From the NCBI RefSeq assembly GCF_015689335.1, contig NZ_CP065053.1, forward strand, positions 5,146,001 to 5,210,000: a stretch of 64,000 bases of DNA, in the 5' to 3' direction. Positions within the stretch are counted from its first letter, which is position 1. Each line of letters starts with the position of its first letter. The notes under the pieces were generated by a model that was not told the DNA's origin, searched no databases, and worked only from the letters and a program-made list of their open reading frames with translations. This DNA comes from Massilia antarctica (lineage in GTDB: Bacteria; Pseudomonadota; Gammaproteobacteria; Burkholderiales; Burkholderiaceae_D). A program made the position numbers and the translations under genes. Shown here piece by piece: positions 9,201-17,491 of the stretch.

Positions 9201-10685
9201 CGCGGCCTTGCAGACGATGTTGAAGGTGAAGGCGGTACCCTCGCCGAGCGCGCTGTCGACCGTGATGGCGCCTCCCATCAGTTCGACCAGCTGCTTGCAG
9301 ATGGCCAGGCCAAGGCCGGTGCCGCCGTATTTGCGGGTGGTCGAGGGATCGGCCTGGGCGAAGGACTGGAACAGGTGCTGCTGCTGGTCGGCGCTCATGC
9401 CGATACCGCTGTCGCGCACTTCGAAGCGCAGTCCGAATTGCGGACCGTCGGCCAGCGCGATGGCAACTGCCACTTCGCCATGCTCGGTGAACTTGACGGC
9501 GTTGCCGAGCAGGTTGATGAGCACCTGGCGCAGGCGCAGCGAGTCGCCGTTGACGCATTGCGGCACACTCGCGCCGAGCAGGTAGCCCAGTTCGACGTCG
9601 CGCACCTGCGCCTGTTTGGCCACCAGTTCGATCACTTCTTCGAGTAGCTTGCGCAGGTCGAAATCGACTTCTTCGAGCGAGAGCTTGCCCGCTTCCATCT
9701 TGGAGAAGTCGAGGATATTGTTAATCAGTTCGATCAGGGTGCGCGAGGAATTCCAGGCCACGTCCACGCACTCGGCCTGGCGCTTGTTCAGGCTCATTTC
9801 CTTGAGCATGTCGAGCATGCCGACCACGCCGTTGAGCGGGGTGCGCACTTCGTGGCTGACGGTGGCGGCAAACTGCGCCTTCACCAGCGCCATGCTGACG
9901 GCGGCATCGCGCGAGTCCTTCAGTTCGGCTTCGCGCTGTTCGAGCACGTTCATCATCTTGTTGAAGGCGAGCGCCATGTCGATCAGGTCGCGCGGGCCGG
10001 CCGGGGCGGCGCGCATGCCCGATTCGCCCGCTTCGGCGCGCTGCATCAGGCGCGACAGCGCATGGAGCGGGTTGATCATGTGGCGCGTGAGCAGGCGCAC
10101 GATGGCCAGCAGGATGCCTGCGAACGAGAGCGTGACGACCAGGTTACCCAGCAACAGCGACAGTGTGAGGCGGTTCAGGGTCACTTTGGAGATGGTCACG
10201 TGGACGTGGCCGAGCAACTGCTTGGGCGGCTCCTGCAGGTCGAACGGCGAGGCCAGGCCCTGGCCGCCGAATACCGGTGCGGTGAAGCGCCAGGCTTGCG
10301 CGGTTTCGCCGGCCAGCCGGGCCAGAGGGATGGGCGAGACGGGCAGGAGCGGTCCGGCCGGCGCGGCGCCAGGCTGGCTTTTCGAGAGCAAAACCTGGGA
10401 CCGCGTGTCGCTGATCTGCACGCTGAGCACATCGGGGAAGGTGAGGGTGGTGGCGACGACGTCGTGGGCGTTTTCGGGCGAGTGATACAGCAGCGCCAGG
10501 GTGCTCTGGCGCGCCAGGTTGTCGGCGATGCGCTCGCCCTGCTCGAGGAAGTAGTCGCGCATGCGGGTGCGCGCTTCCCAGGAATTCATCAGCGAGGAAA
10601 ACAGCGCCAGGCCAAGAATGGCGGCGGAAACGATGACTGTCAGTTGGCGGCGAAACCCCGTGCGGCGAAGAAAGTCATGGAACAT
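6249..10685 (-). CDS. Hybrid sensor kinase with three receivers, Hpt, GGDEF and EAL domains
   Basis: A 1478-aa inner-membrane signalling protein. Order: transmembrane segment (about 15-35), periplasmic sensor (36-175), second transmembrane segment (176-200), HAMP, HisKA with phospho-His 278 in SHEVRTPLNG, HATPase (about 378-490), and a degenerate receiver (about 510-625, Asp565 without the usual P-x-MDG context). These are followed by a receiver with Asp699 (MDCSMPEMDG), Hpt with His847 (HALKGSSGNLG), a receiver with Asp967, GGDEF at 1126-1130 and EAL from 1253. Both c-di-GMP motifs are intact, so synthesis, hydrolysis or both are possible. A phosphorelay feeding c-di-GMP output within one polypeptide is inferred. 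A substrate-binding protein gene lies upstream on the same strand. Confidence 0.95.
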   Translation of the reverse strand: MFHDFLRRTGFRRQLTVIVSAAILGLALFSSLMNSWEARTRMRDYFLEQGERIADNLARQSTLALLYHSPENAHDVVATTLTFPDVLSVQISDTRSQVLLSKSQPGAAPAGPLLPVSPIPLARLAGETAQAWRFTAPVFGGQGLASPFDLQEPPKQLLGHVHVTISKVTLNRLTLSLLLGNLVVTLSFAGILLAIVRLLTRHMINPLHALSRLMQRAEAGESGMRAAPAGPRDLIDMALAFNKMMNVLEQREAELKDSRDAAVSMALVKAQFAATVSHEVRTPLNGVVGMLDMLKEMSLNKRQAECVDVAWNSSRTLIELINNILDFSKMEAGKLSLEEVDFDLRKLLEEVIELVAKQAQVRDVELGYLLGASVPQCVNGDSLRLRQVLINLLGNAVKFTEHGEVAVAIALADGPQFGLRFEVRDSGIGMSADQQQHLFQSFAQADPSTTRKYGGTGLGLAICKQLVELMGGAITVDSALGEGTAFTFNIVCKAALQELPEPAHTELAGLRTIVVDDSQIVRAFVAQTMQRHGIDCHVTRWGGEALLQLKVGASEARPYAIVMMDIGALDDDGNDLAGKIAIESPGTLVLILDRFGTPSGGTLVDGHPSLGKPLREDRLLQALKDLLAGARAPALAMASQLAAPPRTSFRILVAEDNRTNQMVAAGMLAMNGCACEFAANGREALEAVRHGSFDLILMDCSMPEMDGYEATAHIRAFEQGSGRRTPLVAMTANTQRGDAEKCLAAGMDDYLAKPITLFELRQKLDRWLPRGDALPGEAPLAGESGEHTGEHAGSPIDQAMFVKLREIMGASLAQAISPFLEDTPQYLLDLEAAAHGGDSDTARAKAHALKGSSGNLGATHLAQLAKEAEEHGIAGRPELIVPLLPRLRVAYNAVAGALALEVTGNDSAGQGGGDDVPQVLIVDDDRSTRSTLRYTLQRDGFKVEEAADGAQALTMLKRFQPDVVLMDAVMPVMDGFTACARMQELPGGSGIPVLMITALEDNSSVERAFAAGASDYIPKPIHYAVLSQRVRRIIEANRAEKRIRHLAFNDLLTGLPNRTLFFDLLGQAVDQARVNKTSLAVLFLDLDRFKYVNDNLGHDIGDRLLVAVAQRVRRAVRSIDMVARLGGDEFTIVLGDVDGPAPAAAAAQTICRVLAAPFQIDGHDIFVTSSVGIAMYPFDGLDVPTLVKRADSAMYRAKKTNTGFQFYEASMEQAISEHVRLESDLRRALERNELEVFYQPQARFDNQRIVGMEALVRWKHPTRGMVPPVEFIPLAEETGLINPLGEFVLRTACAQLKAWIDQGLPPMRVAVNLSVRQLLQKNFADTVEAVLLASGLPPDLLELEITESTLMEHAQDTLKALHRLRALGVRLSIDDFGTGYSSLSYLKRFPVDIIKIDRSFVADVPHDADDAAIVAGIIALAHSLRLEVVAEGVETEAQLDYLRAQRCDLLQGWYLAPAMPAEQFAELIIKREAMALRA

Positions 10686-11116
10686 CTACTCAGGGCTCCG
10701 GATAAATAAGGTCGAAGGTAGGCTGCCGCCGCCGGCCGCTGGGCAGGCCCCTGCCGGAGGCGGCTTGCAGGCCGGCGCGGCGCGGCGGGTCTTCGCGCCG
10801 GGAGGCGCCGGTCGGCACCATGGCGGCGTGGCTGCCGCTGTCGCAGCGCTCGGGCAGGCTGGCCGACCTCGGCGGATCTGGCGCGCGTTCGCCGGCGCCG
10901 ATGGGGCCAGCAGCGGCGACAGCAGCGCGGACGCGCCACGTGGCATCCGCGGCCGTGGTCGGGTATGGAAAAAAAGTGTCGTCATTGCGTACAGCGGGGA
11001 CGCGTGGTCCGGTTAATTTGTAAGCAGCCACGCATGTGGGCACACACCAGGCCGCAGTATACGTCACCGAAGTAGCCCGAAAGTAATAATTTTGAAAATC
11101 TAACAAAAAATCACGG
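10686..11116. other. 431-bp gap; possible decayed end of a second substrate-binding protein gene
   Basis: No intact gene. On the minus strand the end of this gap reads ...DLIYPEP-stop (about 10689-10710), very like the FLYPEP-stop end of the substrate-binding protein that begins 430 bp upstream. Short blocks before it resemble that protein's C-terminal coding DNA only across frame changes. A decayed duplicate is a possibility, not a firm call. The AT-rich part (11000-11116) may hold a promoter for the kinase gene. Confidence 0.3.
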
Positions 11117-12127
11117 TCAGGGTTCCGGATACAGGAATTGAAAGCCGCGCTGGAGCGCCGGGCCGGCCGCGATGCCCAGGTGGCTGGCGGTGCGCAGGTT
11201 CAGGCCGGCACAGACGTCGCGCAGGGGCAGCAGGCCGCGCTGGGGCGGCTCGTCCGTCATCAGGGCCATGGCAAGATTGCCGAGACTGCGTCCGAGTTCC
11301 GTGTTGTTGGGGTAGAGCGCGAACAGGGCGCCTTTCCTGACGTGCAGGAAGCTGCTGGAAAAGACCGGCACGGCGCGGTCCCACGCTTCGCGCAGCACCA
11401 GCGGCAGGATGGTGGTTTCGTCGACGGTAGTGGCATCGGTGGGCAGCCAGAGCGCATCGCGCCGGTTGTCGGCGGCGGCGAAGGCGCTCTGGTAGAGGCG
11501 CGCGGCGGCGGCCAGGTCGAGCGCTTCGAGCGGCGCCAGTTCGATGCCGTGCAGGCGGGCCGCCTCGCGCGCCAGCCGCAGCAGCCAGTCGTTTTGCTGC
11601 GGGTTGTAGACCACGATGACGCGGCGCACGCTTGGCGCGAGGCTGCGCAGGCGGGCAAACAGCAGGGCCGGGTCGGGACTGAGGCAGATGCCGGTATGGC
11701 GGTCGCCGTCGGGCAGCGAGGAAATGCCGCTGACCACCAGGCCGAGCGCGGGGTCGAGGGTTTCGGCGACCTTCAGGCCTTGGCGGCCGAGGGCGATGAC
11801 CACGCGCACGCCCTGGCGCCGCAGTGCCGCGCCCAGTTCGGCCGTGTCGGGCGCGGGAGCGAGCGGCCAGGCTTGCACGCGCTGGCGCAACTGTTCTTCG
11901 ATGCCGCCGATGATGTCGGTGAAGACTTTGCGTACGGGGTCGGCAAGGTCGGGAAACAATATGGCGACCGGGCGCGGCGCGCCAGGCTCGCTCGTCAACA
12001 GTGTTTGCGCGCGCAGCGGCCCATGCGGCGCAAGCGTCGCGGAGAGCGCGGCGCACAGGCGCAGCAGCAGTGCGCGCCGCTCGGGCGCGGTCGGCGCAAG
12101 CTTATCGATGGCGCGCCGTCCGGCCAT
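11117..12127 (-). CDS. ABC-transporter-type substrate-binding protein (PF04392-like)
   Basis: A 336-aa exported protein. An N-terminal signal region (LLLRLCAALSATLAPHGPLRAQ, about residues 19-41) precedes a two-lobe periplasmic-binding fold of the family often paired with sensor kinases rather than transporters. Family-like features are VAILFPDLADPVRKVF (about 53-68), GVRVVIALGRQGLKVAE (about 105-121) and a late RTASHLGIAAGPAL segment. No permease or ATPase gene is next to it. It is followed on the same strand by the 1478-aa hybrid kinase, so it probably delivers a ligand to that kinase's periplasmic domain. The ligand is unknown. Confidence 0.85.
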   Translation of the reverse strand: MAGRRAIDKLAPTAPERRALLLRLCAALSATLAPHGPLRAQTLLTSEPGAPRPVAILFPDLADPVRKVFTDIIGGIEEQLRQRVQAWPLAPAPDTAELGAALRRQGVRVVIALGRQGLKVAETLDPALGLVVSGISSLPDGDRHTGICLSPDPALLFARLRSLAPSVRRVIVVYNPQQNDWLLRLAREAARLHGIELAPLEALDLAAAARLYQSAFAAADNRRDALWLPTDATTVDETTILPLVLREAWDRAVPVFSSSFLHVRKGALFALYPNNTELGRSLGNLAMALMTDEPPQRGLLPLRDVCAGLNLRTASHLGIAAGPALQRGFQFLYPEP

Positions 12128-12311
12128 GGCTGCGGCGGCGCGCTGGCGCCATTGCTGGATCGGACGGATGGGCCGCGCTGGAGTGTTGTCTCTTCATGTG
12201 ATTATTCACACTGTTTCTTTGTGGAATATCTTAGCCGAGTTACGGCACCTTGGGTGTGCTGTCTTTACATCAACTGTGCTGGCGTGGCATTTAACAGACG
12301 TTTGATGCACA

Positions 12312-13112
12312 TCAGAACGTGTTTTTCCAGGTGCGCAGGGCGGCGAAGGCGGCTTGCGGGGGCGCTCGCGGGTCGAGTTTGCCCAAGGCCACCAGATTGG
12401 CGACGATATCGGGATGGCGGTCGCGCAGGAAGGGGTTGGTGGCTTTTTCCAGGCCGATGGTCGAAGGCAGGGTCGGGATGCCGCGCTCGCGTTTGGCGCT
12501 TTCCAGCACGATGCGCTGCGCGATCAGCGGATTGGCCGGTTCGGCCGCGGCGGCGAAGCGCAGGTTGGACTGGGTGTATTCATGCGCGCAATAGACGGCG
12601 GTGTCGTCCGGCAGCGTGAGGTAGCGCGACAGGGAGACGCGCATCTGCTCTGGTGTGCCTTCGAACAGGCGCCCGCAGCCGCCGGCGAACAGGGTGTCGC
12701 CGCAGAACAGCCAGTGTTCGTCGGCGCGCTCGCGCAGGTAGGCGATGTGGCCGAGGGTGTGTCCCGGCACTTCCAGCACGCGCAGGGCCAGCGCCAGGCC
12801 GGGCACCTCGACCAGGTCGCCCTCGCCGAGCGGCACCTTGACCGTGGCGATGGCTTCGGCGCGCGGGCCGTACACTGGCACCGGAGCCTGCGCGAGCAGT
12901 CCCGGTACGCCACCAATGTGGTCAGCATGATGATGGGTGAGTAAAATGGCGGTGAGCGTGAGATGATGCGCGGCCAGGGCCGCGATGACGGGCGCGGCGT
13001 CGCCGGGGTCGACCACGGCGGCGTGCACGCCATCGTGGATCAGCCACAGGTAATTGTCCTTGAACGCGGGGACGGCGAGCACCCTCAAGGGGCGGTGCGT
13101 CGGATACGTCAT
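12312..13112 (-). CDS. gloB: Hydroxyacylglutathione hydrolase (glyoxalase II)
   Basis: Hydrolyses S-lactoylglutathione to D-lactate and glutathione, completing cytosolic methylglyoxal detoxification. The 266-aa protein is a metallo-beta-lactamase fold enzyme with the metal-binding [10 protein letters not shown] motif (about residues 55-64), GHTLGHIAY and the late [18 protein letters not shown] block typical of glyoxalase II. I chose the ATG at 13112 ([21 protein letters not shown]), because the family starts close to this AFKDNYLWL segment. A longer in-frame extension upstream overlaps the divergent methyltransferase gene and is implausible. Divergent from the methyltransferase by 27 bp. Confidence 0.95.
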   Translation of the reverse strand: MTYPTHRPLRVLAVPAFKDNYLWLIHDGVHAAVVDPGDAAPVIAALAAHHLTLTAILLTHHHADHIGGVPGLLAQAPVPVYGPRAEAIATVKVPLGEGDLVEVPGLALALRVLEVPGHTLGHIAYLRERADEHWLFCGDTLFAGGCGRLFEGTPEQMRVSLSRYLTLPDDTAVYCAHEYTQSNLRFAAAAEPANPLIAQRIVLESAKRERGIPTLPSTIGLEKATNPFLRDRHPDIVANLVALGKLDPRAPPQAAFAALRTWKNTF

Positions 13113-13139
13113 AGTGAAGGTGTCGGCAAAGGGGTAGGC

Positions 13140-13913
13140 ATGGATAGCGCGGCATCCGAAAAGTCCATTATAGCGCTCGATGACTGGCTGCAGACGCCGG
13201 CAGGCGCTTACGTGCGCGCGTGGGAACAGGCTTGTCTCGACGAGCTGACGGCCGATATCTTCGGCTACAACGCCGTGCAGATCGGCTTGCCGCAGATCGA
13301 TGCGCTGGCCGCCAGCCGCATGCCCAACAAGTGGCAGGCGGCCACGCGCACGTCTTCGCGCGAGCAGGTGGCGCTGGGGGCGGGCAAGCGCCAGATCGCG
13401 GTGGCCCTCGATTTCGCCGAGCTGCCGTTCGCCTCGCAAAGCCTGGACCTGGTGGTCATGCCGCATGTGCTCGAATTCGCGGCCGAGCCGCACCAAGTGC
13501 TGCGCGAGGTCGAGCGGGTGCTCATTGCCGAGGGCCAGTTGATCATCTGCGGCTTCAATCCGGCCAGTTTGTGGGGCTTGCGTCAGGGGCTGACGCGGGC
13601 GAGGCGCTCGCCCTACCTGCCGGTGGCGGGGGAATTCATCTCTATGCCGCGTATGAAAGACTGGTTAAAATTGCTGAATCTGGGTGTGAGCCGCAGCCAT
13701 TTCGGCTGCTACGCGCCGCCTTGCCGCACGGCGCAGTGGATCGAGCGCTATGCCTTCATGGAGCCGGCCGGGCGGCGCTGGTGGCCGTATCTGGGCGCGG
13801 TGTACATGGTGCATGCGATCAAGCGGGTCAAGGGCATGACCATGATCGGTCCTGCCTGGAACAGGAAATCGGCGACGGCGCCGCAGGCGGTGCCGGCCAC
13901 TAACCGGAAGTAA
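13140..13913 (+). CDS. SAM-dependent methyltransferase, gloB-linked
   Basis: A 257-aa class I methyltransferase-like protein. The post-I region is seen in [20 protein letters not shown] (about residues 89-108), followed by [22 protein letters not shown], the usual strand-4/5 segment of methyltransferases acting on small molecules or RNA. The glycine-rich SAM motif I is not obvious in the N-terminal half, so the activity is uncertain. The gene sits between gloB (divergent) and rnhA (17 bp downstream), an arrangement common in beta- and gammaproteobacteria. The start at 13140 avoids overlap with gloB. Confidence 0.85.
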   Translation: MDSAASEKSIIALDDWLQTPAGAYVRAWEQACLDELTADIFGYNAVQIGLPQIDALAASRMPNKWQAATRTSSREQVALGAGKRQIAVALDFAELPFASQSLDLVVMPHVLEFAAEPHQVLREVERVLIAEGQLIICGFNPASLWGLRQGLTRARRSPYLPVAGEFISMPRMKDWLKLLNLGVSRSHFGCYAPPCRTAQWIERYAFMEPAGRRWWPYLGAVYMVHAIKRVKGMTMIGPAWNRKSATAPQAVPATNRK

Positions 13914-13930
13914 AGACAGAGAAAGTCAGG

Positions 13931-14368
13931 ATGAGCAAAGTAGAAATTTTTACCGACGGTGCGTGCAAGGGCAATCCGGGCACCGGCGGCTGGGGTGCCT
14001 TGCTGGTGGCCGACGGTCACGAGAAGGAAATCTGTGGCGGCGAACTGAACACCACCAACAACCGCATGGAGCTGCGCGCCGTGATCGAGGCGCTGAGCAT
14101 TCTCACGCGTCCGTGCGAAGTGGTGCTGCACACCGACAGCCAGTATGTACAGAAGGGGATTTCAGAATGGATCCACGGCTGGAAGGCGCGCGGCTGGAAA
14201 ACCGCGGCCAGGGAGCCGGTCAAGAACGAAGACTTGTGGAAGGCGCTCGATCTGGCGCAGGCGCAGCACGCGGTGGAGTGGAAATGGGTGCGCGGACACA
14301 ATGGCCACCCGGGCAACGAACGGGCCGACGTGCTGGCCAACCGGGGGGTGGAGACGGTCCGCCGCTGA
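13931..14368 (+). CDS. rnhA: Ribonuclease HI
   Basis: Cleaves the RNA strand of RNA-DNA hybrids in the cytosol (R-loops, primers). The 145-aa length is typical. The four catalytic acids are present: Asp in [12 protein letters not shown] (about residue 8), Glu in [12 protein letters not shown] (about 46), Asp in LHTDSQYV (about 68), and Asp in NERADVLAN (about 132). It starts 17 bp after the methyltransferase and is followed by dnaQ. The order methyltransferase-rnhA-dnaQ is a conserved replication-linked cluster. Confidence 0.97.
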   Translation: MSKVEIFTDGACKGNPGTGGWGALLVADGHEKEICGGELNTTNNRMELRAVIEALSILTRPCEVVLHTDSQYVQKGISEWIHGWKARGWKTAAREPVKNEDLWKALDLAQAQHAVEWKWVRGHNGHPGNERADVLANRGVETVRR

Positions 14369-14424
14369 GCGGGCCTGCACTTTGTTATACTGCGCGCCTT
14401 GTTTCACTCTTCACTCAGACTGCC

Positions 14425-15129
14425 ATGCGCCAAATTGTCCTCGATACCGAAACCACCGGCCTGAACCCGCGCACGGGCGACAGGGTCATCGAGGTCGGCT
14501 GCGTCGAATTGGTCAACCGTATGCTGACGGGGAATAATTTCCACCGTTACATCAATCCTGACCGCGATTCGGAAGAGGGCGCGCTGGCGGTGCACGGCCT
14601 GACCACGGAATTCTTGCGCGACAAACCGAGGTTTGCCGAGATCGCCCAGGAGTTGCGCGAGTACATACAGGGCGCCGAGGTCATTATCCACAATGCGCCC
14701 TTCGATCTGGGCTTCCTGAACAATGAATTCAAGCTGCTCGGGCTGCCTACGTTCACCGAGCATTGCAGCGGGGTGATCGATACCCTGGTCAATGCCAAGG
14801 AAATGCATCCGGGCAAACGCAACTCCCTCGATGCGCTGTGCGACCGCTATGGCGTGTCGAACGCCCACCGCAAGCTGCACGGCGCGCTGCTCGATGCCGA
14901 GTTGCTGGCCGATGTGTACCTGTCGATGACGCGCGGGCAGAACAGCCTGTCGATGGATGTGGAGGACGAGTCGGCCGGCGGCGGCGGCATGCTGGAAGCG
15001 GTGGCGCTGGCCGAAGTGATCGTGCTGGCCGCCAGCGCGGACGAGCTGGCCGAGCATGACAGCGTGCTGGGCGGCCTGGACAAGGCGGTCAAAGGAAACT
15101 GTATTTGGAGAAATTACGCAGAAGCGTGA
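14425..15129 (+). CDS. dnaQ: DNA polymerase III epsilon subunit
   Basis: The 3'-5' proofreading exonuclease of the replicative polymerase. The 234-aa protein shows ExoI VLDTETTGLNP (about residues 5-15), ExoII HNAPFDLGFLNNEF (about 91-104) and ExoIII HGALLDAELLADVY (about 151-164), placing it in the DEDDh group. The C-terminal tail (about 175-234) would contact the alpha subunit. The start is the ATG at 14425, just upstream of the conserved RQIVLDTETTG block. A tRNA-Val follows 37 bp after the stop. Confidence 0.96.
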   Translation: MRQIVLDTETTGLNPRTGDRVIEVGCVELVNRMLTGNNFHRYINPDRDSEEGALAVHGLTTEFLRDKPRFAEIAQELREYIQGAEVIIHNAPFDLGFLNNEFKLLGLPTFTEHCSGVIDTLVNAKEMHPGKRNSLDALCDRYGVSNAHRKLHGALLDAELLADVYLSMTRGQNSLSMDVEDESAGGGGMLEAVALAEVIVLAASADELAEHDSVLGGLDKAVKGNCIWRNYAEA

Positions 15130-15166
15130 CGTTTTGCGAAACGTATGTCATAATACGCCCCGCTTC

Positions 15167-15241
15167 GGGAGGTTAGCTCAGGGGTAGAGCACTGCATTCA
15201 CACTGCAGGGGTCGCAAGTTCGAAACTTGCACTTCCCACCA
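15167..15241 (+). tRNA. tRNA-Val (anticodon CAC)
   Basis: 75 nt with a full cloverleaf. The acceptor GGGAGGT pairs with ACTTCCC, and the anticodon stem CTGCA/TGCAG encloses loop TTCACAC, giving anticodon CAC (Val, GUG). The T-arm is GCAAG TTCGAAA CTTGC, and the 3' CCA is encoded in the DNA. A CATAAT box at 15149-15154 may be its -10. A strong terminator follows at 15259-15292. Confidence 0.96.
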
Positions 15242-15258
15242 AGAATATTAATCAAATC

Positions 15259-15292
15259 AAGGGCTTACAATCACCGGTTGTAGGCCCTTTTT
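15259..15292 (+). terminator. Terminator downstream of tRNA-Val
   Basis: The stem AAGGGCTTACAA pairs with TTGTAGGCCCTTT (one wobble/mismatch) around a short loop and is followed by a T-run. Confidence 0.88.
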
Positions 15293-15838
15293 GTTTGGTA
15301 TGAAAAAAATATGAAAAATGATTCTGGACGATATCGGACGAGCCTGGATGTTGGGTGCATGTGCCGCTGTCATCCTGACTGTATTGAGCGCGATGGCCAA
15401 TTCATAAGTTCGCTACTCCATCGGTCATCGACGGTGTCCGCGTTGGCGGTTTTTCCTCGTTGTCACAAGACTTAGGAGTCTGCGCGGCAGAACAGATGCG
15501 ATCCAAATGGTGACGAGGTAAACTAGTCAAATGACGACGAGCTACCTTCCGTACGATCAGCATCAGCAGATGCTGCTTCCCCATGCTTTGCAAGACTGGC
15601 TCCTCGAGGGCCACCTTGCCTACTTCATCAGCGACACGGTCGACTCGCTTGATCTGTCGGCCTTTCACGCGCGATATGCAGGCGGCGGCCCGCGCAATCA
15701 GCCATTTAATCCGGCGATGATGGTCAAGGTACTTGTCTACGGTTATGCAACCAGTGTGTTCTCATTATAGTGGATCCACATTTTGAGACAGTGGCCACGG
15801 GGTAGTTTAAGCTATCGTCCTTGAAAGGATGACAGCAA

Positions 15839-16129
15839 ATGGGTGAAGCAAAAAAGCGCAAGGTACACACGGCCGAGTTTAAGGCGAAGGTCGGCCTGGA
15901 GGCGGTTCGCGGGGTCAAGACAATCAGCGAGATCGCGCAGTCATACGCCGTGCATCCGCAACTGGTCGGGCAGTGGAAGAAGGAAATTCTTGAGTCCGCA
16001 GGGGCGCTGTTCGAGGGTAAGCGCGGGCCCAAGCCGGCCGAGGACAAGGGCGACGAAGAGCGGCTGTATGGCGAGATCGGGCGGCTGAAGATGGAAGTCG
16101 ATTGGCTCAAAAAAAAGTTGGGGGTGTGA
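15839..16129 (+). CDS. IS3-family transposase OrfA
   Basis: A 96-aa DNA-binding subunit: helix-turn-helix region in KAKVGLEAVRGVKTISEIAQ and SYAVHPQLVGQWKKEIL (about residues 15-51), then a C-terminal leucine-zipper-like segment EIGRLKMEVDWLKKKLGV. It ends in the A8G slippery run (16109-16117) at which ribosomes are expected to slip -1 into orfB. Confidence 0.92.
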   Translation: MGEAKKRKVHTAEFKAKVGLEAVRGVKTISEIAQSYAVHPQLVGQWKKEILESAGALFEGKRGPKPAEDKGDEERLYGEIGRLKMEVDWLKKKLGV

Positions 16130-17043
16130 GCCAGGAAGCCAGGATGAACTGGATCGACGGCGCCGAGGAACTGCCTCTGAGCCGACAGTGCGAGCTGGCC
16201 GAAGTGCCGCGCGCGACGGTGTACCGGCGACTGACTGCCAAGGTGCCGGAAGATGCTGGTGCCGAGGACTTGCTGTTGTGCCGGCTGATCGACGAGCAAT
16301 ACACGAACCGGCCGTTCTACGGCAGCCGGCGCATGGTGGTGTTCCTGCGCGCGGCGGGCCACGTCGTCAACCGCAAGCGCGTGCAGCGACTGATGCGCCG
16401 CATGGGGCTGGCCGGGATGGCGCCGGGGCCGAACACGAGCAAGGCTCATCCAGAGCACAAGGTGTATCCGTATCTGTTGCGGGGCGTGCCGGTGACGCGG
16501 CCCAACCACGTGTGGTCGACAGATATCACCTACATCCGGTTGGCGCGGGGATTCGCCTACCTGGTGACGGTAATCGATTGGTACAGCCGCAAGGTCCTGT
16601 CCTGGCGGCTCAGCAACAGCATGGATGCGTCGTTCTGTGTGGACTGCCTGGAGGACGCCCTACGCGAGCATGGCAAGCCCGAGGTGTTCAACAGCGATCA
16701 GGGTTCGCAGTTCACGAGCAAGGCGTTCACGGACGTGCTCAAGCGCGAACGGGTGGACATCAGCATGGACGGGAGAGGGCGGGCCCTGGACAACATCTTC
16801 GTCGAGCGCCTGTGGCGCAACGTGAAGTACGAGGACGTGTACCTGAAGGGCTACGCCAACATGGCCGAGCTGATGGTGGGATTGGCCCAGTACTTCGCGT
16901 TCTACAACGCGGAGCGTCCTCACCAGTCCCTTGGCTACGAGACGCCCGCCAGCGTCTATCGCAGCGGGACCGGCGGCGGAGCGCTGATCGTCGACAAGTA
17001 TGGCGACGCCGAGGCGGTCGTTGAGGGAACGGTGTGCGGGTAG
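16102..17043 (+). CDS. IS3-family transposase OrfB (frameshift-expressed catalytic domain)
   Basis: Integrase-like rve domain. The DDE residues are Asp in STDITYIRL, Asp in FNSDQGSQFTSKAF, and Glu in NIFVERLWRNVKYEDV, with the D-35-E spacing of IS3 elements. The HTH_21 block (YGSRRMVVFLRAAGHVVNRK) precedes it. The frame is open from 16102 in the -1 frame relative to orfA; the first ATG is 16144. Expression as an OrfAB fusion through the A8G site is inferred from the family. No internal stop, so the element may be active. Confidence 0.92.
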   Translation: MAQKKVGGVSQEARMNWIDGAEELPLSRQCELAEVPRATVYRRLTAKVPEDAGAEDLLLCRLIDEQYTNRPFYGSRRMVVFLRAAGHVVNRKRVQRLMRRMGLAGMAPGPNTSKAHPEHKVYPYLLRGVPVTRPNHVWSTDITYIRLARGFAYLVTVIDWYSRKVLSWRLSNSMDASFCVDCLEDALREHGKPEVFNSDQGSQFTSKAFTDVLKRERVDISMDGRGRALDNIFVERLWRNVKYEDVYLKGYANMAELMVGLAQYFAFYNAERPHQSLGYETPASVYRSGTGGGALIVDKYGDAEAVVEGTVCG

Positions 17044-17491
17044 AAAGCCCTGCCGGGGGCGGCCACTGGAGGATGATGCCCTCCAGCGGCATGATTAGAG
17101 AATCACGGGGCAGCGCCGACCAGCTGCAGCGGTGGAAACGGACACAGCTTAAACTTGCTGAATAATTGTCTTGACCGATGGGTCCACTTTACATCACGCA
17201 AGTTGGCCAGAAAGCTGCATGAGGACGTGGCCTTGCGCATGCTCGCTGCTGACAATTACCCGGCGCATCGAACGATTTGCGATTTCCGCGCGTTCCACTT
17301 GAAGGAACTGTCGAACCTGTTCGTCCAGGTAGTGAAGATAGACGCGCCTCGCATGCTCGGCGCAAACCTGTCTGCCGCGCAGACTCCTAGCACTCATGTA
17401 ACATCATCCACCTCGTCGCCATTCGTCGCTGCTCCATCCATGAATCGAGGACGACAGCATACGCTATTGCCGCGCCAAGCTCTACGTGAAC

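Larger units (their letters stand above)
15766..17191 (+). mobile_element. IS3-family insertion sequence, complete
   Basis: A 1426-bp element inserted in the IS1182-type transposase. Ends: TATAGTGGATCCA at the left and, reverse-complemented, TAAAGTGGACCCA at the right (11/13). A 3-bp CAT stands on both sides (15763-15765 and 17192-17194), matching the short target duplication of IS3 elements. Removing the element and one CAT restores the host transposase frame. It holds overlapping orfA and orfB with an A8G slippery run, the hallmark of a programmed -1 frameshift. End coordinates could be off by one or two bases. Confidence 0.87.
15531..17341 (+). pseudogene. IS1182-type transposase fragment, interrupted by IS3
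   Basis: The first part (15531-15764) encodes MTTSYLPYDQHQQMLLPHAL through PFNPAMMVKVLVYGYATSVFS, the conserved N-terminus of IS1182/IS5-like transposases. After the IS3 insertion the frame resumes at about 17194 as SRKLARKLHEDVALRML through FHLKELSNLFVQVVKI. It then breaks off near 17341 where an internal deletion joins to the element's right end. The catalytic domain is gone, so it cannot be active. Confidence 0.85.
15473..17389 (+). mobile_element. IS1182-type element, internally deleted and split by an IS3 element
   Basis: Both ends carry the same perfect 18-bp inverted repeat, TAGGAGTCTGCGCGGCAG, at 15473-15490 and, inverted, at 17372-17389. Between them lies only the N-terminal portion of an IS1182-like transposase; the remainder is deleted, joining to the right end near 17341. 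Without the IS3 insertion the element would be about 0.49 kb, so it was already a MITE-like derivative when it was hit. Confidence 0.8.

Noticed and set aside
7932..9647. 571-codon plus-strand frame opposite the hybrid kinase
   Set aside because: The minus strand holds intact HisKA, HATPase and receiver motifs in this interval.
15167..17389. Integrative element attached at tRNA-Val
   Set aside because: No integrase gene and no duplicated 3' end of the tRNA were seen downstream; the neighbouring elements are ordinary insertion sequences.
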